Positions 1-9,221 of a DNA stretch of 64,000 bases are shown here, one piece after another. Both the position numbers and the translations under genes were made by a program. The notes beneath the pieces are model-generated. The model was given only the letters and a program-made list of their open reading frames with translations, did not search any database and was not told the origin of the DNA. The first letter of the stretch is position 1, and each line of letters starts with the position of its first letter. The DNA comes from Spirochaetota bacterium. GTDB lineage: Bacteria; Spirochaetota; UBA4802; UBA5550. The stretch spans positions 178,368 through 242,367 of the forward strand of contig JALOTL010000007.1 of NCBI GenBank assembly GCA_025457915.1. Reading direction: 5' to 3'.

Positions 1-277
1 CCAGGACCTGGATCCTCTCGGACTCGGATATGTCTTTTTTTAAAATCGGCGCCAGAATTCGTATGAGGTCGGGATCGTTGAATTTTACAAGGACCGAAAC
101 GGCGCTTCTCCTGATGTCCGGGCCCTTCTGGATCTCGTTTACCAGGATGTTCTTCCCGATATCAGATTTGAGAATCCCGAGCACCTTGTGGAAGGCTATC
201 CTCTCGTAGGGGACAAGCTTGAAGCTCCTGCTTATCTCCAGCTTTATATTCTGTAAAAAATTCTTATCTTCCGCCAA
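1..277 (-). CDS. HEAT-repeat-like protein, 3' end beyond window
   Basis: An open frame runs leftward off the window edge from a TTG at 275-277. An in-frame TGA lies at 281-283, two codons upstream, so TTG is the only usable start. AGGGG sits 7 nt before it, which supports the choice. The 92 visible residues are helical and charged; residues around 45-90 (LVNEIQKGPDIRRSAVSVL, then DPDLIRILAPILK) have the spacing of HEAT/armadillo repeats. Such proteins are usually scaffolds, so no function is assigned. It is divergent from the LEA14-like gene. The real length is unknown because the C-terminus lies outside the window. Confidence 0.6.
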   Translation of the reverse strand, partial: MAEDKNFLQNIKLEISRSFKLVPYERIAFHKVLGILKSDIGKNILVNEIQKGPDIRRSAVSVLVKFNDPDLIRILAPILKKDISESERIQVL

Positions 278-332
278 ATCTCAAACCCCTATTCATATGA
301 GGAACGATTGGACACCGGGACATAATAAATTA

Positions 333-362
333 TTGACACGGGTGCCAATTTGAATTCATATA
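333..362 (+). promoter_or_regulatory. Candidate sigma-70 promoter for the lipoprotein-manC pair
   Basis: TTGACA at 333-338 and CATATA at 357-362 are separated by 18 nt in the AT-rich gap between the divergent genes. The -35 is consensus and the -10 is weak. It would give a leader of about 85 nt before the ATG at 453. Confidence 0.4.
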
Positions 363-452
363 TCATAATTGTCCTTTTGGAAACTACTTTTTAATATATT
401 TTTAATATTCTCGGCCGTTCTTCAAAAGATTATTAAACAGACAGGTGTTGTT

Positions 453-1415
453 ATGAAAAAAACCCTACCGATGCTGCTTTTGCCGTTTTTTTTGACCTGC
501 ATGAGCCTCGACGCGGTCAAAAAACCGGAGGCCAGAATAAAAAAATTCGACATTGATTCGATCAGCCTCAGGGACATAACCTTCGTCTTCGATATAGGCA
601 TAGAGAATCCCTATCCCATCGGATTCAATCTTGACGATATCAGCATGAACTTCAAGGTGGAGGGCGGACAGCTTTTCAAAACCACCGCCAGGGGTTTTTC
701 GGTGAAAGCGATGGGCGAATCGGTGACGAGCTTCAAGGTCAACCTGAAATACGCCGACATCATGAAGATAGTCTCCGCGTACGCGAACAGGGATTATCTC
801 GACTGCACCGTTGACCTTGCCATGAAAATACCCCTGCCGGAAGTCGGTGGCCTGAAAAAAAGCATTCCTCTCAGTTACACGCTGAAAAAAAGCATTCCGG
901 CCATCAAGCCGGAAGTTTCCGTATCCAATTTCAAGGTCAAAACGCCGCAGGTTTCAGACATAAGCGGCGCGCTGAAAAACGCGGGAAAGTCCGCAGTCGA
1001 TCCTAAAAGGATCTCCGGGATGCTCGGCGACCTTTTTTCCGGGAAAAGGCCGAGGCTTGAGCTGGATCCCTCCTCTCTCGACCTCAGGATAGCGGTGGAC
1101 TTCGACATAGAGCTGAAAAACAACACGAAGGCGAAGCTTCTCTTCAACGACTTGAACTATGATTTTCTCGTGAACGGCGAGAAGCTCGTCGGGGGAAGCA
1201 CGTCCGATATTAAAAATGCCGGCAATAAATCCGTGATAAGCGTCAGCAACTATTTCAGCACCAGGGCGCTGGGAAAATCCATAATCAGCGCCTTCAATTC
1301 AAAAAAAGGAAACTATTCCCTTACCGGGCATTCCATGATAAAACTCCCGGATGCGGTCAGGACTGATCCGGTCAAACTTACATTCAATGAAAAAGGGAGC
1401 TTCAGCATAAAATGA
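453..1415 (+). CDS. LEA14-like (LEA type 2) putative lipoprotein
   Basis: A 320-residue protein starting at the ATG at 453, with AGG 7 nt upstream; an earlier in-frame start would place extra residues before a clear export signal. Residues 1-16 (MKKTLPMLLLPFFLTC) form a short signal peptide ending in FLTC, a relaxed spirochaetal-type lipobox. The mature part has two copies of an LEA2/WHy-like beta domain, at roughly 20-135 and 190-310, with the family's 'IENPYPIGFNLDDI' and 'LKNNTKAKLLFNDLNYDFLV' strands. Such proteins are usually periplasmic or envelope-associated; substrate unknown. Its last 4 nt (ATGA) overlap the manC start, indicating co-translation. Confidence 0.72.
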   Translation: MKKTLPMLLLPFFLTCMSLDAVKKPEARIKKFDIDSISLRDITFVFDIGIENPYPIGFNLDDISMNFKVEGGQLFKTTARGFSVKAMGESVTSFKVNLKYADIMKIVSAYANRDYLDCTVDLAMKIPLPEVGGLKKSIPLSYTLKKSIPAIKPEVSVSNFKVKTPQVSDISGALKNAGKSAVDPKRISGMLGDLFSGKRPRLELDPSSLDLRIAVDFDIELKNNTKAKLLFNDLNYDFLVNGEKLVGGSTSDIKNAGNKSVISVSNYFSTRALGKSIISAFNSKKGNYSLTGHSMIKLPDAVRTDPVKLTFNEKGSFSIK

Positions 1416-2479
1416 ACATAATACCGGTAATAATGGCGGGCGGGGCCGGGACCAGGCTCTGGCCGCTCAGCAGGGACGACAAACCGAAGCAGTACCACAA
1501 TCTTTCAGGCGAGGGGACGCTCCTCGAGGGCACGATCGCCAGGCTGCTTCCTCTCGACCCGGACGAGGTGCTCATCGTCACATCTAAAAAATACGACACG
1601 CTAACCGCGAACGAGCTATGTAAATTCGACGTCAAGGGCACGATACTCTGCGAGCCCAGGCCGAGGAACACGGCCGCTGCGGTCCTCTACGCCGCCCTTT
1701 ATCTCAGGAAGCTTGCCGGCGATCCGACCATGATAATACTTCCGGCCGACCACTTCATAAAGAAAAAGGACGAATTCGTCCGCATCATGAAAATGGCCCT
1801 GAAGCAGGCCGAAAAAGGCAGCCTGGTGACGGTCGGGATAAAACCGACCTACCCGGAGACCGGTTACGGGTACATCAAGTCAGTGGAGGAATCCGGCGAA
1901 ATCAGGGTCGTCGACAGGTTCGTCGAAAAGCCGGACCTGGAGAAGGCGAAACAGTATATCGATTCCGGAAATTATTACTGGAACAGCGGCATATTCATCT
2001 GGAAGACATCGGCCATATTGAAGGCGTTCGAAAAGCTGCTGCCTGGCCACGTGAAGGCATTCGCCCCCTTTGACAGGCTTAACGCGGAGGAGATAGCGTC
2101 GGATAACGAGGAAATCTGGAAGATCAAAAAAGAAATCTTCGATTCAGTCGAGCCGATATCCGTCGACTTTGGAATACTCGAGAACTCAGACAACCGGGTC
2201 CTGATCCCGGCCGATATAGGATGGGCGGACCTTGGAAGCTGGAAGGCGATAGACGACATCCTGGACCCGGACGCCGAAGGAAACAGGTCCCCGGACATGG
2301 ATAAAGCGATATTCGTTGAATCCGACAACTGCTCGGTATTCTCCGAAAACCTGAGGATCTCGGTGGTGGGTCTGTCCAACATAGTCGTGATAGAGGCCGG
2401 CGGCGAGATACTTGTGATCGACAAGGATTCAGCCCAGGACGTGAGAAAGGTCGTTGAAATAGTCAAAAAAAAGGCGTGA
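1412..2479 (+). CDS. manC: Mannose-1-phosphate guanylyltransferase
   Basis: A 355-residue nucleotidyltransferase predicted to make GDP-mannose from mannose-1-phosphate and GTP for polysaccharide or glycolipid synthesis. The N-terminus carries the pyrophosphorylase signature (MAGGAGTRLWPLSR, residues 8-21, then KPKQ). It also has the RPRNTAAA block, the PADH loop, the VDRFVEKPD motif and the YYWNSGIF segment typical of GMP. It is the short form, lacking the C-terminal phosphomannose isomerase domain of the roughly 470-residue bifunctional enzymes. It overlaps the upstream lipoprotein gene by 4 nt and is followed by a strong hairpin. The family assignment is firm; sugar specificity is inferred from the motifs. 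Confidence 0.9.
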   Translation: MNIIPVIMAGGAGTRLWPLSRDDKPKQYHNLSGEGTLLEGTIARLLPLDPDEVLIVTSKKYDTLTANELCKFDVKGTILCEPRPRNTAAAVLYAALYLRKLAGDPTMIILPADHFIKKKDEFVRIMKMALKQAEKGSLVTVGIKPTYPETGYGYIKSVEESGEIRVVDRFVEKPDLEKAKQYIDSGNYYWNSGIFIWKTSAILKAFEKLLPGHVKAFAPFDRLNAEEIASDNEEIWKIKKEIFDSVEPISVDFGILENSDNRVLIPADIGWADLGSWKAIDDILDPDAEGNRSPDMDKAIFVESDNCSVFSENLRISVVGLSNIVVIEAGGEILVIDKDSAQDVRKVVEIVKKKA

Positions 2480-2518
2480 TTTCAATAATTCCCGACCGGT
2501 GATCCGTTTTAAACACAG

Positions 2519-2546
2519 GGAGGCGTGATCAATGAATCACGCCTCC
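2519..2546. terminator. Bidirectional terminator between manC and the CoA activase
   Basis: A perfect 11-bp stem (2519-2529 with 2536-2546, GGAGGCGTGAT arm) encloses a 6-nt loop and is followed by TATTTT on the plus strand. It lies between two convergent genes, with the minus-strand stop codon at 2552-2554. It probably serves both. Confidence 0.75.
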
Positions 2547-2551
2547 TATTT

Positions 2552-5500
2552 TCATGCCTTCATTATTTTCCTGCTGAATGTCTTCACTTCCCTGTCATGG
2601 CTCTCCACCAGCTCGGACGAATCCGTACCTCCCCTGAACCTTATGACGTTGAGGGTGAAGATGTCAAGCTTGTTGATGATGTTCGGGGGAAGTATGTCCC
2701 CGTCTATCTCGATCGATATTACCGGGTACCTCTTTTCCCTGGACCACGGCGTGATGAGCCCCTCGATGACCCTCCCTATCAGGCAGGCGAAAGGCGATAT
2801 GTTTATTATACCGGAAAAATCGTCCGTCATTGCCGTGTAGGCAACCCCGCTGGATATCGATATCTCGGAATACAGCTCGGAGGTCACGAAGTTCTCATCC
2901 GCGTTCTTCATTATCTTTTCCATGTCGTGCGGGGTCTCCGGTATCAGGTTCGTCGTCTTCAGGGCCTTTTTCACCTTCTTCTCCACCCTGTGCTTGTAGA
3001 TCTCCTCGAGTTTCCACAGGACCAGGCCCTTGAATTCGGACGAAAAAAACTTTTTATACCAGGGCAGCAGGCCGAACCTCTTCTGCAGATCGTGCTTCCT
3101 GGTATAATCGCAGTAGTAAATCCATTCGGTGATGCCGGATATCTTGGCGATAACGCCCTTCCTGCTGAGCAGCCTCACCAGCTCGTCCACCGCGAAGTCG
3201 TCCCTCCTCACGTATATCTCGCCCACCACGAGGACCTTCGGGCAGTCCACCATCCTCTTCTTGAGGGGGATCTTCGATATTTCGGCAGCGATGCCCTTCA
3301 GCGCCGGGATTATGCCAGTGATGTCCTTCTCGGCGATGTCGATGAGCTGCTGCCAGAGCTCGTCGTACCTGGCTATCGCGGTCACGGGATCAACCGCGCA
3401 CGTCCGCAGCGATGTCTCTATGTCCTTCATGTAGTCCGCCACCACGAGGCCCCACCAGGCGTTCTTCGAGAAATCAGGACCGAGCTCGTTATATGAATTG
3501 TCCGAATCAAGGGTGACGACCACCACGTTTTCAAGCCGCATGTCCCTGAAAAGGTTTTCGTAAAAAATGAAATACTGTCCCGTCCTGCACGGACCGGTTG
3601 TCGTCGGGACGAACAGGAGGTATATCTCGTCCTTCCTGTACTTGCTTGAAGAAAAATACTTCAACGCGCTGCCCAGCACGAGCTGGGAAGGGATGCATTC
3701 CTTGCCGGACATGTGGTTCCTTGCCATCTGCAGGGTGAACGTGTCGGGAAGGGGCATTGCCTCGGCATTTACTTTCGCGCACCTGAGCGTCGCTGCGAGC
3801 AGCTCGGCCGACAGCCTCCCCATGTTGGAAAGGAGCATCTTAACCCTGCTGTTGTTGAATATCTCAATGCGGTTGTTGGTCTTCCCGTCAACCAGGTACA
3901 GGCCCTCTTTGCTGTCGTTCACGAACCTGAGTCCGTTATCGAACCTTTCCTCTTTTATTTCAACCATCTTGGACCTGTATCCCTCAATGATGTCAAGAAA
4001 GGCCTCGACCCTGGTGTCTATCCCGGCATCGGCGGAATGTGAATCGAGCTCAAGCACCAGGAACGGCTTTAACCCCATTATCCATTTTACATAATGGAGC
4101 ATGAAGGAATCGGGGGCGCATGAAAAATTGGTTATATAGGTCAGGAAAATATTGTCCTCCTCCTTGAGCTTGACGCCTGCCTTCATGTTCTGCTGGCCGT
4201 AATACCAGTACATGTTGTCGAATATCTGCGAGTCATCGTAGGGGAGCATATCGAAAGGAATCACGGAAAAACCCCGGCTCGTAAACTTGAGGGGAATTCC
4301 CATGTTGGCGTCTCTTGTGAACGCGTTGTAGGGCCTTCCAAGCACCGCTATGACCGCATGGTCCGCCTTTCTCGCCCTTTCAAGGGCTTCAATGCCCATC
4401 TCCTTGTACCTTGTCCAGAATTCCTCCTGTTTTTCCGTCGCGGTTTTAAACGCGGCCCTGACCTCCCTTTCCGGAACGCCGAGCTGTTTTCCCATGTCGA
4501 TGAAGGCCTCCAGCGCCTTCTCCTTGCCGAACTTGAAGCTGACTATGGGCGTAAGGAACTTTTCTTCAGGAATCTCGGGAAATGCCTTCTTCACGTAGTA
4601 TGGAAGGCTCTGGGTTATCGGGCAGAAATTCGCGTGGACGTCATCCTCCAGGCTCTCAAGGTCCCTGAAATGCGGGACGAATATGTAGTCCAGGTTCATA
4701 TTGATTATATCCTGGACCGCACCATGGGCTATCTCGGCGGGAAAGCAGTAAGAACCCTCGGTCCTGGCAACGCCCTCGTAGCAGACGTTCTCGGACATGA
4801 CTGTTTCTATGCCGAGGGAATGGAAGAACCACGAGTACAGGGGCCACATCGTATAAACGGAAAAGGCCTTGGGCACTCCCACGACGAAATCCCTTTTTTT
4901 TCTGAAGTCCTTCCTGGCCGGGGAGCAATCGACGAACATCAGCTGGTCCCTTTTCTCTATGTAGTTGAAAATTTTGGATTCGTCTATCTCCTTTTTCTTT
5001 CTTGCGTTGGCGTATTTGTTGCACCTGCCGCCGAACATGTACTTGTGCCCGTTTACGTTTAGCACCCTTATGGGACAGTAGTTCTTGCAGGCCTGGCACT
5101 TGAATTCCCTTTCGTATACGATCTCGGTGGCGAGCATCGCGTCGATGTCGAAGTCGCCCTTGCCGATAAGGCCGTCTTCGAATTTCTGTCTTGCGAGCAG
5201 GCCCACTCCGAAACATCCCAGGAGCTCCGGATCGGGCGGTACCGTAACGTCCTTGCCCAGGTGCATCGCGAAGGCCAGCGGAACGGCCCTGTTCTTGGCG
5301 ACGCCCCCCTGGAGGACTATGTTTCCGCCGATGGACCTGTTCCCGACGACCCTGTTCAGGTAATTGGAGACGATCGACGTGATGATCCCGGCGGTTATGT
5401 TTTCCCTCGTCGCGCCGAGCTGGATGGCCTTCCTTATGTCGGAATTGATAAACGCGGAGCAGTGCTCCCCGAACTTGAGGGGGTTCTCCGCCTGCAGGGC

Positions 5501-6865
5501 GATGTCACCTATCTCCCAGACGTTGGTTATGTTGAGGTCGCCGGACGCCGACTCCTCCAGGAACGAACCGGTACCCGCGGAACAGGCCTCGTTCATGGCA
5601 TAGTCTATGGGCACCTTGTTTTTCAGGTACACGTATTTCGCGTCCTGCCCGCCTATCTCGAATATAGTGTCGATGTCCGATTTGAAAAAAGTGGTTCCGA
5701 CGGCGTGGGCGATGATTTCATTGTATACGGCGGGGGTCTCGAGAAACACCCCGAGTATCTCCCTGGAGGATCCGGTCGTCGAGACCAGCGTTATTTTTAT
5801 CCCTGCGTCCCCGATCTGTTCCTTCAGCTGTTTCTTTACCTCGATGAGGCATTCCTTCAGCGCTTTGACCGGATCGCCGTGGGTCCTCCCGTAATGCGCC
5901 GCGACTATTTCGTTCGTTTCAATGTCAATCAGCGTGACCTTGGTGGTGGTGGATCCGCCGTCAACCCCGAGTATGTATTCCCTGCCCGGCTTTGCCTTGC
6001 CCCTTTTCGACTGGATATAATGGACCCTGCCCTCGGATTGTTTAAGGCTCGGGTATGTGCCGAATTCGAGATTATAAGGCTTGTACATGGCTTCACCGGC
6101 CGGAAGCGGGCTTCCGGAAGAGGCGGCAAGTATCGCCGCGCCGTAGGCCTCAAGGTAAGGCGCCTCCGCGGGAACAATGAATTCAATGTTGGGCAGCCTG
6201 TCCCTTATGAATTTCACGATGAACCTGTTTTTTGTAACGCCCCCGGAAAGAAGGACCCTGCCCTTTTTAATGCGGGCCTTTCTCAGAAAATCGACCACCT
6301 TGGTCGCCATTACGTCGCTCAGGGACAACACTATCTCGTCCTTGGTCGCCTCGCCCTTGTTGAGCTTGTGCGTGCAGTCGCTCTTCATGAAGACAGAGCA
6401 TCGGGAAGCCATGCCGTGCACCCGGCAGTTCTCCGACACGGAAATGATGTCACCCAGCTTCATGTCCATTCTTCCGAGCTGCTGTTTGAAAAATTCGCCC
6501 GTACCGGAAGCGCATTTGTTTCCCGAGAAGCTGGTTATGATCTTTCCGTCGGAATCTATGGTATATACAACGAATATCTCTCCCCCGAGGGAGACGACCG
6601 CGTCTACGTCAAGGCCGAGGTTTTTTACGGCGGCCTCGATGCAGATCGATTCGATGACATTGTTCATGTTAAGCAGGAACCTTCCTTCAGTGCCGGTGGC
6701 CAGCGCCATCGTCTTTTCCGGTACGGAAGAGTTTGCCAGAGTCTGCTTCAGGGTCCCAAGAAAATTACCTTCGTGCTCTATCACCTTGTGCCATGCCGGT
6801 TTTCCGTCATTGAGCAGTACGAGCTTGATGCTTGAAGACCCGATATTTATTCCCAGGCTTTGCAT
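2552..6865 (-). CDS. Acyl-CoA dehydratase activase fusion (BadF/BadG family, DUF2229, HgdB-like)
   Basis: A 1437-residue multidomain protein. Residues ~3-250 and ~297-560 are two ASKHA ATPase domains of the BadF/BadG/BcrA/BcrD type; each has a phosphate-binding loop (GINIGSSSIK; GVDGGSTTTK) and the conserved CASGTG or CSAGTG cysteine. In 2-hydroxyacyl-CoA dehydratase activators this cysteine binds a dimer-bridging [4Fe-4S] cluster. A cysteine-containing linker (CQACKNYCP, ~620) leads into a DUF2229-like region, and the C-terminal ~450 residues resemble the HgdB-type dehydratase component. Activators of this class use ATP to drive low-potential electron transfer for radical dehydration or ring reduction; the substrate here is unknown. 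GGAGG precedes the ATG. It stands alone, without separate HgdA/B partners nearby. Confidence 0.85.
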   Translation of the reverse strand: MQSLGINIGSSSIKLVLLNDGKPAWHKVIEHEGNFLGTLKQTLANSSVPEKTMALATGTEGRFLLNMNNVIESICIEAAVKNLGLDVDAVVSLGGEIFVVYTIDSDGKIITSFSGNKCASGTGEFFKQQLGRMDMKLGDIISVSENCRVHGMASRCSVFMKSDCTHKLNKGEATKDEIVLSLSDVMATKVVDFLRKARIKKGRVLLSGGVTKNRFIVKFIRDRLPNIEFIVPAEAPYLEAYGAAILAASSGSPLPAGEAMYKPYNLEFGTYPSLKQSEGRVHYIQSKRGKAKPGREYILGVDGGSTTTKVTLIDIETNEIVAAHYGRTHGDPVKALKECLIEVKKQLKEQIGDAGIKITLVSTTGSSREILGVFLETPAVYNEIIAHAVGTTFFKSDIDTIFEIGGQDAKYVYLKNKVPIDYAMNEACSAGTGSFLEESASGDLNITNVWEIGDIALQAENPLKFGEHCSAFINSDIRKAIQLGATRENITAGIITSIVSNYLNRVVGNRSIGGNIVLQGGVAKNRAVPLAFAMHLGKDVTVPPDPELLGCFGVGLLARQKFEDGLIGKGDFDIDAMLATEIVYEREFKCQACKNYCPIRVLNVNGHKYMFGGRCNKYANARKKKEIDESKIFNYIEKRDQLMFVDCSPARKDFRKKRDFVVGVPKAFSVYTMWPLYSWFFHSLGIETVMSENVCYEGVARTEGSYCFPAEIAHGAVQDIINMNLDYIFVPHFRDLESLEDDVHANFCPITQSLPYYVKKAFPEIPEEKFLTPIVSFKFGKEKALEAFIDMGKQLGVPEREVRAAFKTATEKQEEFWTRYKEMGIEALERARKADHAVIAVLGRPYNAFTRDANMGIPLKFTSRGFSVIPFDMLPYDDSQIFDNMYWYYGQQNMKAGVKLKEEDNIFLTYITNFSCAPDSFMLHYVKWIMGLKPFLVLELDSHSADAGIDTRVEAFLDIIEGYRSKMVEIKEERFDNGLRFVNDSKEGLYLVDGKTNNRIEIFNNSRVKMLLSNMGRLSAELLAATLRCAKVNAEAMPLPDTFTLQMARNHMSGKECIPSQLVLGSALKYFSSSKYRKDEIYLLFVPTTTGPCRTGQYFIFYENLFRDMRLENVVVVTLDSDNSYNELGPDFSKNAWWGLVVADYMKDIETSLRTCAVDPVTAIARYDELWQQLIDIAEKDITGIIPALKGIAAEISKIPLKKRMVDCPKVLVVGEIYVRRDDFAVDELVRLLSRKGVIAKISGITEWIYYCDYTRKHDLQKRFGLLPWYKKFFSSEFKGLVLWKLEEIYKHRVEKKVKKALKTTNLIPETPHDMEKIMKNADENFVTSELYSEISISSGVAYTAMTDDFSGIINISPFACLIGRVIEGLITPWSREKRYPVISIEIDGDILPPNIINKLDIFTLNVIRFRGGTDSSELVESHDREVKTFSRKIMKA

Positions 6866-7341
6866 TTTTTTCCTCCGAAGAAGTTTCGAAATGACATCAA
6901 AATATTATAATAATTTTTTGTCTATTAAGTTTTCCGGACGAAAACATTACAAAATACGGGAAAATAAATCTGACGGCAAATTTTTATTAACAATCTATTA
7001 TTAATAAACATCCCCGGACATTATGTTTAATTAAAAATGATACATTATAACTATGCCGATATGCCTGATAAAATACAATCCGGCATATAAATTTCAATCC
7101 CGTTTGCCATTGAAAAAAAAACCCGGCCTCATTGTTTTTTTCAATGGAATCATCATGCGGAAATCATGGAAAACATTTCCTATAACTCTCAATGCCGAGG
7201 GATTCAGCCGTTTATTGCTCCAAAATCAGCGGTATGACACTTTTTTTTAAAAGCACCGTGTCGAATTCAAATAATTCTTGAAATTGAATATAAAAAAAAT
7301 TCTGATTTTGAAATATTATTTCAATGTGTTATTTTATATAA
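6866..7341. other. AT-rich intergenic region with a 13-bp stem-loop
   Basis: A 476-bp divergent spacer with no convincing gene. Positions 7107-7119 (CCATTGAAAAAAA) pair perfectly with 7135-7147 across a 15-nt loop. The T-run lies inside the stem, so it resembles a terminator only loosely. A 65-codon frame at 7053-7250 has no family features and is not called. The rest is A/T-rich and probably holds the promoters of both flanking genes. Confidence 0.5.
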
Positions 7342-8685
7342 ATGAACCCTTCAATACTGATAGTCGAGGACGACAGGACGACGATCCTCATGATCCAGAA
7401 GTTCATCACCGACCTCGGTTATGATATTACCGACACCGTATCCACCGGTGAAGACGCCATACAGTCCATAAAGAAAAAAAAACCGGACATCGTGCTCATG
7501 GACATAACCCTGAAAGGGGAGATGGACGGCATTGATTCGGCGAAGCGGATAAACGAAGAGACTGACGTGCCCGTGATATACCTGACCTCGTCCTCGGACC
7601 GTGAAACGATCGAAAGCGTGAAAAAAAGCAATCCATACGGATACATCATCAAACCGATCAACAAGGAAACGCTCAAGGTGACCCTCGAAATGGCCTCCCT
7701 GCGCTTTTCAATGGAGAGAAGGATCGGGGAAGGCGAGCAGAAGTTCAAGGCCATTTTGAACAGCATCAGCGACGCGGTCATTGTTACGGATGCGTCCGGC
7801 ATAATCACTTACATGAACCCCGTCGCGGAAAGGCTTGTAGAGTGCAAGATTCAAAACACGATCGGCAAAAGGATTATCGATCTGGTGAACATAACATACA
7901 GCATACCGGAACCTTCATCAAGCGAAAAGACGCCGGAGCTCGACTGGTTCCTGATCCTGACGAAAAGCGGCAAAAAAATACCGGTGGACTACAGGGCGGC
8001 CCCGATAAAAGACCAGCAGAAGGAGACCGGCTCGGTCATAGTATTCAGGGACTTTACAGGTCTATACGACGCCAACATGAAAATACAGGAGAGCTTCGCC
8101 CAGCTCAGGAAGGCGATGGGCGGGATAATCCAGGCCATGGCGCACACCATCGAGACGAGGGACCCGTACACCGCCGGTCACCAGCGCAGGGTGTCCGACC
8201 TTGCGAGGGAAATCGCCAGCAGGATGCAGCTCCAGAAAAACGTGATAGAAAGCATAAGGCTCGCGGGCGTTATACACGACATCGGCAAAATATCCGTTCC
8301 TGCTGAAATATTGAGCATGCCCAGGACGCTTACTGATCTCGAGTTCAACCTGATTAAAATCCACCCGCAGATCGGATACGACATACTGAAGCCGATCGAG
8401 TTTCCGTGGCCCATAGCGGAAATCGTATACCAGCACCACGAAAGGATAGACGGGTCCGGTTACCCGGCCGGCCTGCGTGGTGAAGATATCATGATAGAGG
8501 CCAGGATCCTTGCCGTGGCGGACGTAGTGGAGGCGATGGCTTCCCACAGGCCGTACAGGGCAGCTCTCGGCATTGAAAAAGCGCTCAACGAGATATCCGC
8601 CAACAGGGGGAAGTATTACGACGAAAATGTCACGGATGTCTGCCTGGACCTGTTCAGGAACAGGGGATACAGCATGAAGTACTGA
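7342..8685 (+). CDS. Response regulator with PAS and HD-GYP domains (cyclic-di-GMP phosphodiesterase)
   Basis: A 447-residue cytoplasmic protein. Residues 1-120 are a receiver domain with the acidic pair D10/D11, phospho-acceptor D54 and K104. Residues ~130-245 form a PAS domain (ILNSISDAVIVTDASGIITY). Residues ~260-445 are an HD-GYP domain with H312-D313 (HDIGK), H341, H365-H366 and an intact GYP at 373-375. The complete motif set predicts an active phosphodiesterase that hydrolyses cyclic di-GMP on phosphorylation or ligand sensing. No histidine kinase is adjacent, so it is probably an orphan regulator. The ATG follows an AT-rich leader with little Shine-Dalgarno sequence. Confidence 0.92.
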   Translation: MNPSILIVEDDRTTILMIQKFITDLGYDITDTVSTGEDAIQSIKKKKPDIVLMDITLKGEMDGIDSAKRINEETDVPVIYLTSSSDRETIESVKKSNPYGYIIKPINKETLKVTLEMASLRFSMERRIGEGEQKFKAILNSISDAVIVTDASGIITYMNPVAERLVECKIQNTIGKRIIDLVNITYSIPEPSSSEKTPELDWFLILTKSGKKIPVDYRAAPIKDQQKETGSVIVFRDFTGLYDANMKIQESFAQLRKAMGGIIQAMAHTIETRDPYTAGHQRRVSDLAREIASRMQLQKNVIESIRLAGVIHDIGKISVPAEILSMPRTLTDLEFNLIKIHPQIGYDILKPIEFPWPIAEIVYQHHERIDGSGYPAGLRGEDIMIEARILAVADVVEAMASHRPYRAALGIEKALNEISANRGKYYDENVTDVCLDLFRNRGYSMKY

Positions 8686-8702
8686 TGAAACTGGCCCGCC
8701 GG

Positions 8703-9191
8703 TCAGGACCCATGGCTGTATACACGGGTCCCCCTTCCGTCGTTATCGATAGCGCCGCCGCAAAATATCCATCCCCTTTTTTCATAAAACGCGGCGAGAG
8801 ATTCCCCGCCTGACCCGCCCAGGAAAAGGTAAACCTTTCCGAACCCGATTTCCCCGGCCTTTATAAGAACCGCTCCGACGAGACCGCTTCCAATTCCCAT
8901 CCTCCTGAAAGCCGGCTCAACGTAAAGGGTTGAAAGCCATGGATTCAGATCCGGCCTGGACCAGAGCTCGTCGTTTTTCAGGGTTGCCATTCCGGCAGGC
9001 TCGCCGTCAAGGAACGCGACGAAGGAAACGGGGAACCTCTCCGAGCGCGCCCTTTCCATGAACATTTTCCGGACGGCGGCGTATGGGATATTCCTTTCCG
9101 AATACCATTCCCCGTACGTCCAATCCGCAAGCTTCTCCGCGGATCCCGGGCGTTCGTTCAGGGAAAAAATTTTTATATCGCGGTCCTCCAA
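8703..9191 (-). CDS. GNAT-family N-acetyltransferase
   Basis: A 162-residue protein with the GNAT acetyl-CoA loop RRMGIGSGL (around residues 95-105), preceded by the strand WLSTLYVEPAF and followed by AAFYEKRGW, the usual C-terminal helix. The substrate cannot be read from the sequence. The start is TTG at 9189-9191; no ATG lies upstream in frame, and the ribosome site is weak. It sits 30 bp behind the CAP-domain gene on the same strand and is probably its second cistron. It converges on the HD-GYP gene with only 17 bp between the stops. Confidence 0.75.
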   Translation of the reverse strand: MEDRDIKIFSLNERPGSAEKLADWTYGEWYSERNIPYAAVRKMFMERARSERFPVSFVAFLDGEPAGMATLKNDELWSRPDLNPWLSTLYVEPAFRRMGIGSGLVGAVLIKAGEIGFGKVYLFLGGSGGESLAAFYEKRGWIFCGGAIDNDGRGTRVYSHGS

Positions 9192-9221
9192 ATTACCATC
9201 CGTAAAAAACCCGTGCCGCGG

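Noticed and set aside
5261..6835. A long plus-strand open frame opposite the CoA activase gene
   Set aside because: It lies antisense to a clearly coding gene with conserved domains and shows no family features; its length is a by-product of codon bias.
7053..7250. A 65-codon frame in the spacer before the HD-GYP gene
   Set aside because: It spans the AT-rich stem-loop, has no ribosome site and no recognisable motifs.
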